Assembly (NCBI GenBank): GCA_947034895.1
Contig: OX344764.1
Location: 68,181,348-68,245,347 of the forward strand
Length of the DNA: 64,000 nucleotides
From: Rhytidiadelphus loreus
Taxonomy: Eukaryota > Streptophyta > Bryopsida > Hypnales > Hylocomiaceae
Reading direction: 5' to 3'
Below the pieces are notes generated by a model. That model had not been told where the DNA came from, searched no databases, and worked only from the letters and a program-made list of their open reading frames with translations. How positions within the stretch are numbered: the first letter of the stretch is position 1; each line of letters opens with the position of its first letter. A program made the position numbers and the translations under genes. Below, in pieces: positions 60,851 through 64,000 of the stretch.

Positions 60851-63066
60851 ATATTGTGCTTTCTTCCTAAAGATGTCTTGATTGCAAGAACATGGAACCA
60901 TACCAATTGACTGTTGTAATTCGCAGATAGAGTTTGAAGAGCAATTCTGGCACATTATGATTGGCTGCAAAGCTGTGAATATTGCAACCAGCCCTTGATC
61001 GACTTTGCAATCAGCCTATATCACCATTGTAGGTCAAAGAGAATCTTTTACTAAAAAATTCATAGTAATTATATTTTGTGTAATAAAATTCTGGAAGAAT
61101 ATGCAATCCTTCCAAATTCTATTTCTGTCAGAAAAACACTCAGAAAACCTGTGCTCCAAATCTGCGTAATTGCTTGGTATGGGTCAGCTCCTATATATCC
61201 CATAAGCTTTGCCACAAGCTTCACACATCCGTCTGCATAAATCAGAACATTCGCTAACCCTTCTGGTCACAGAGCCGGGTGCTCAGCACAGAGCGAACTA
61301 TTCTTTCGCCTTTTACTAAAGAATACCGTGCGCTGGGTACACGTACCGGTATACCCCATTTTTTGGATTGCTCCTCACGGAGCCCACCCATCAAAAGCAA
61401 ACTGTAATTTTTGGTCACGTGAAGCTATTCACCTTGAGAGTATTTGCAGAAAAGAAACGAGATTTTCCCCTTAAGAAAACTTGATGTCAGATGAGTTTGG
61501 TTATGAGCCCGCAGTTTGTCGCACATTCCTGGGTGGGTGGGTGAGTATTGGCCTGTGTAGAGTTTGCTCATTTTTGTTATTCACTGAAATGGGAGCTCGC
61601 AATCACGTTTTAATTTGCCACATGCAAACTCTACACAGGGTCTTATTTTTAATTTGTTGTGAGGAAGAAATAGATACAGTGCTGACCAGCATCTAAGTTA
61701 AGTTGCAGACAAAGGTATGAGAATTTTTTGGGATACGTACGTACACATGAAATGTGTTGATTACAGAGTGGGAAATTAGAGAGGGTTTGACTGCATCAGA
61801 AGAGAACTCTTTATCCTGTAGCGCTTTCCAAACTGATTGCGTTTCGTGTGTACAACTTCTGGTGCTTGCCTCAGCTTCTCCACGCAGCCGGGAGAACAAA
61901 CTGTTCTTTCGGCTTTTGCTAAGGAATACCCTGCTCTCCGGCATACCCCATTTTTTGGATTGCTCATCGTTTTTGCTTCTTTTTATTTGGTGCCGTGAGA
62001 GTTGCACCTCACGGAGCCTACCAAAATAAAATTAGTGAATGGGATGATAGCAATGTGCGTAGTCCATCGAACGCAACCTTCTTGTGACACGCTGAAAGAG
62101 GAATTTTTGTGCCATGAATAATGTATGTTTGCACACTGACAATGTAGCTGGATGATGCTCATTCCAAATTCTCCTCAGATTTTTCATGCAACGTGGAAAT
62201 GATGTAATGCGGTAAGGTATGCAATAATGGGGTTCATGGCGTGGAGTCTTGTAGATGGCTTCCTGGAGGCTGGAGTCGACGTCTTGATGTTTTGCCCACG
62301 ACAAATGCCTGTGTCTACGGGTCAATATCCATGAGGGATTGACTTGACGGACAATTTGGTGGATATGGGTGGAAAGACTCACCCAGCGGAGTCAAGTAAA
62401 CCGCTCAATCATAGAAATGATAATCAATGTTCCTAATTCCACTTCACGAGCTTCACAAAAGAGTCAAGTAGGGACAGTAATTTCGAGACTGTATGACATT
62501 CCTTGGCAGCTCGCACATCACAGGCCAAACTGTACAGTCTGAATTGTAAACCAAAGCTTGGGCTGGAAAGTTAGTGAAAGATATGGAGACCAGGCTAGGG
62601 AGGTTTAGGGTTGTTTACCTGCTGAAATAGTAGTTGTCGAGAATTCACTCAGGTTTTAAGGATGCTTGTGCAATTAACACACATCATATTGATCTGATGT
62701 ACAATGCACAATGTATTATTAATTGTCATTGTTCTGTCGGCCTCGTTCTATTTTGAGTCCATCAAATGAAGCAATCCAGAAATGTGTAATTAATTCTGGC
62801 TGCAATGAACACTTATATACTGGACTTTTCCAGTTTCCCAGGATGCACTAGTGATATTTTGAACTCAAGCACTGAATCATCAAGTGTTGCTGAAGTAGTA
62901 GAAGATCGGAAGTATACCTGACAAAATATCAAGCACATTGGAGATGCCTCAGCACAATGGTTTTTGGCACAAGACTGACAAAAGCTTATTCTTCAATCCT
63001 TGGTCCCTGAGATGCAGGGGGAAGATGTGCAAGCTTAAGACTCAAATCGAGCCCTTTGCTGGACGC
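60851..63066. other. Undefined moderate-GC region with a repeat pair
   Basis: A duplicated block occurs at about 61275-61395 and 61880-62030 (both contain cataccccattttttggattgctc-like sequence and ctcacggagcc). An inverted repeat is at 61552-61639. The minus-strand frame at 62032-62382 has no in-frame start and no recognised motif. The region may contain non-coding exons, but I cannot support a gene. Confidence 0.4.
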
Positions 63067-63348
63067 TTACGACTGAACGGCAATTTCCACGCTTCGCTTC
63101 TCGGATTGGATTGCATTTGCAGCAGCTGATCGGCGATTAACATTCACGCAAATCCGGCCACCCTCAAGACGAATATTGGGCATCTCCAAGTTCTTTGGGT
63201 GTCGCTCTAGTGCCAAATGTGGTCCTGATTCATGTTGCATGTCCTCAACCACAGTGAGTTCCTGTCCTGGAATTTTTTTACCCAATCTGAAGGGCCGGGA
63301 TTCTCGTGGATATGACTTCAACCAATTATCGTTTTTAGATGGGCTCAT
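63067..63348 (-). CDS. Hypothetical protein candidate, about 93 aa
   Basis: ATG at 63348 begins MSPSKNDNWLKSYPRESRPF and the frame runs to a TAA after VEIAVQS. The frame is also open further upstream without an ATG. Composition is protein-like, with charged and mixed residues, in a GC-richer patch that continues to the window edge. No family is recognised. Another minus-strand frame lies at 63441-63866 in a different register. A GTAAGT donor-like site near 63872 suggests that a spliced gene enters from the right, so this could be an exon of it. Confidence 0.25.
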   Translation of the reverse strand: MSPSKNDNWLKSYPRESRPFRLGKKIPGQELTVVEDMQHESGPHLALERHPKNLEMPNIRLEGGRICVNVNRRSAAANAIQSEKRSVEIAVQS

Positions 63349-64000
63349 TCCTCTGCTCGGATCCCCTTCTACAGGTGTCTCCTTCTTCGGCTCGATCCCG
63401 CTCCCTAGTCTCCAGTTTCCGAAGCTCAGAGCTCCCTTCCTCACCTCTCCGCTTCTCTCTGGTTACGTTCCAGCTTTGAGCCGGTTAGGGGGCACGTGAG
63501 CACGTTTCGAGGGCGATGGGTCGAGATCTGGCTATTGGAATTCCAAGCGAGATTTTGGTTTAGCCTCGGTGGAGGCGATTGACTCCTGCTCTCCAGTCTC
63601 TGAGTTGCGCTTCTTGACGAGGGCGAATGCCTTCGTCCCCGGCGGCCTCTGTCACGAAGCCCGGGCCAGTTGTCGTCGCCAATGCCATTTATGAGTGCTC
63701 TTTGGAATCTTTGTAATGTTAGCATGCGGAATACTTTCACAAGCTCAGCCCCTAGTGCTCCGCATTTGTTATCTGCTAATGCAGCACCTTCAAGGGTTGA
63801 TTGAACGCCCGTCGAGACACGCTCCACCTTTTTTGTCGAAGAGTCCACGGAGACAATGAAGATCACTTACTTCCTAAGAGTCTTCTGTAGAAATTCGAAT
63901 CAACAGATTAACTACAGTTCAATTTATTGCAAGTGATACATATTCTACGCTTGAAATAACTTACCGTAGATTAGTGAATGTTGCAAACTATACGTGATCG

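Noticed and set aside
62032..62382. 116-codon minus-strand frame
   Set aside because: No ATG at its beginning and no family recognised; not enough to call a gene.
1..64000. CRISPR arrays, tRNA or rRNA genes, bacterial-type terminators, LTR retrotransposon coding regions
   Set aside because: I looked for spaced direct repeats, tRNA B-box-like sequence, rRNA-like blocks and reverse-transcriptase or integrase motifs and saw none that hold up.

Overview
The window looks like nuclear DNA of a land plant, most likely a non-flowering lineage (bryophyte, lycophyte or fern). It has GT-AG introns, plant-type genes (an HCT-like BAHD acyltransferase, a DnaJ-type zinc-finger protein, a 10-kDa acyl-CoA-binding protein, a hybrid histidine kinase) and very AT-rich gaps full of small non-autonomous DNA transposons. 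The lineage is inferred; the window contains no rRNA or organelle marker.

Layout. 1-4.5 kb: AT-rich DNA with one CATTAG-type MITE and a tandem repeat. 4.8-10.5 kb (+): hybrid sensor histidine kinase with a long leader and eight inferred coding exons. 11-21.5 kb: repeats, including TTAA-flanked inverted-repeat elements, one of which carries an 88-bp foldback. 22.3-24.4 kb: a Stowaway-like MITE, a small DnaJ-type zinc-finger gene (-) and a short TTAA element. 25-29 kb: repeats. 29.1-30.3 kb (-): two-exon gene of unknown function. 31.1-34.3 kb: three repeat elements around a GC-rich island. 37.9-38.1 kb (-): acyl-CoA-binding protein. 38.4-46.9 kb: gene-poor repeats. 47.3-49.5 kb (+): three-exon gene with a dsRBD/HicB-like region. 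51.4-54.0 kb (-): BAHD acyltransferase. 54.2-57.2 kb: apparent gene debris, including an LRR fragment. 57-64 kb: mostly repeats and undefined sequence, with a weak minus-strand coding candidate near 63.1-63.3 kb.

The genes are unrelated single-copy-looking loci and form no operon or obvious cluster. The most unusual feature is the repeat population. At least ten elements of 229-1282 bp are bounded by TTAA followed by CCC-starting inverted termini (about 7.7 kb in total). At least eight CATTAG-ended MITEs carry an internal palindrome whose arms differ between copies yet stay complementary. A further family has TAAGGTA ends. No transposase gene for any of them is present.

Exon boundaries were inferred by reading splice signals and keeping frame. 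No search or expression data were available.
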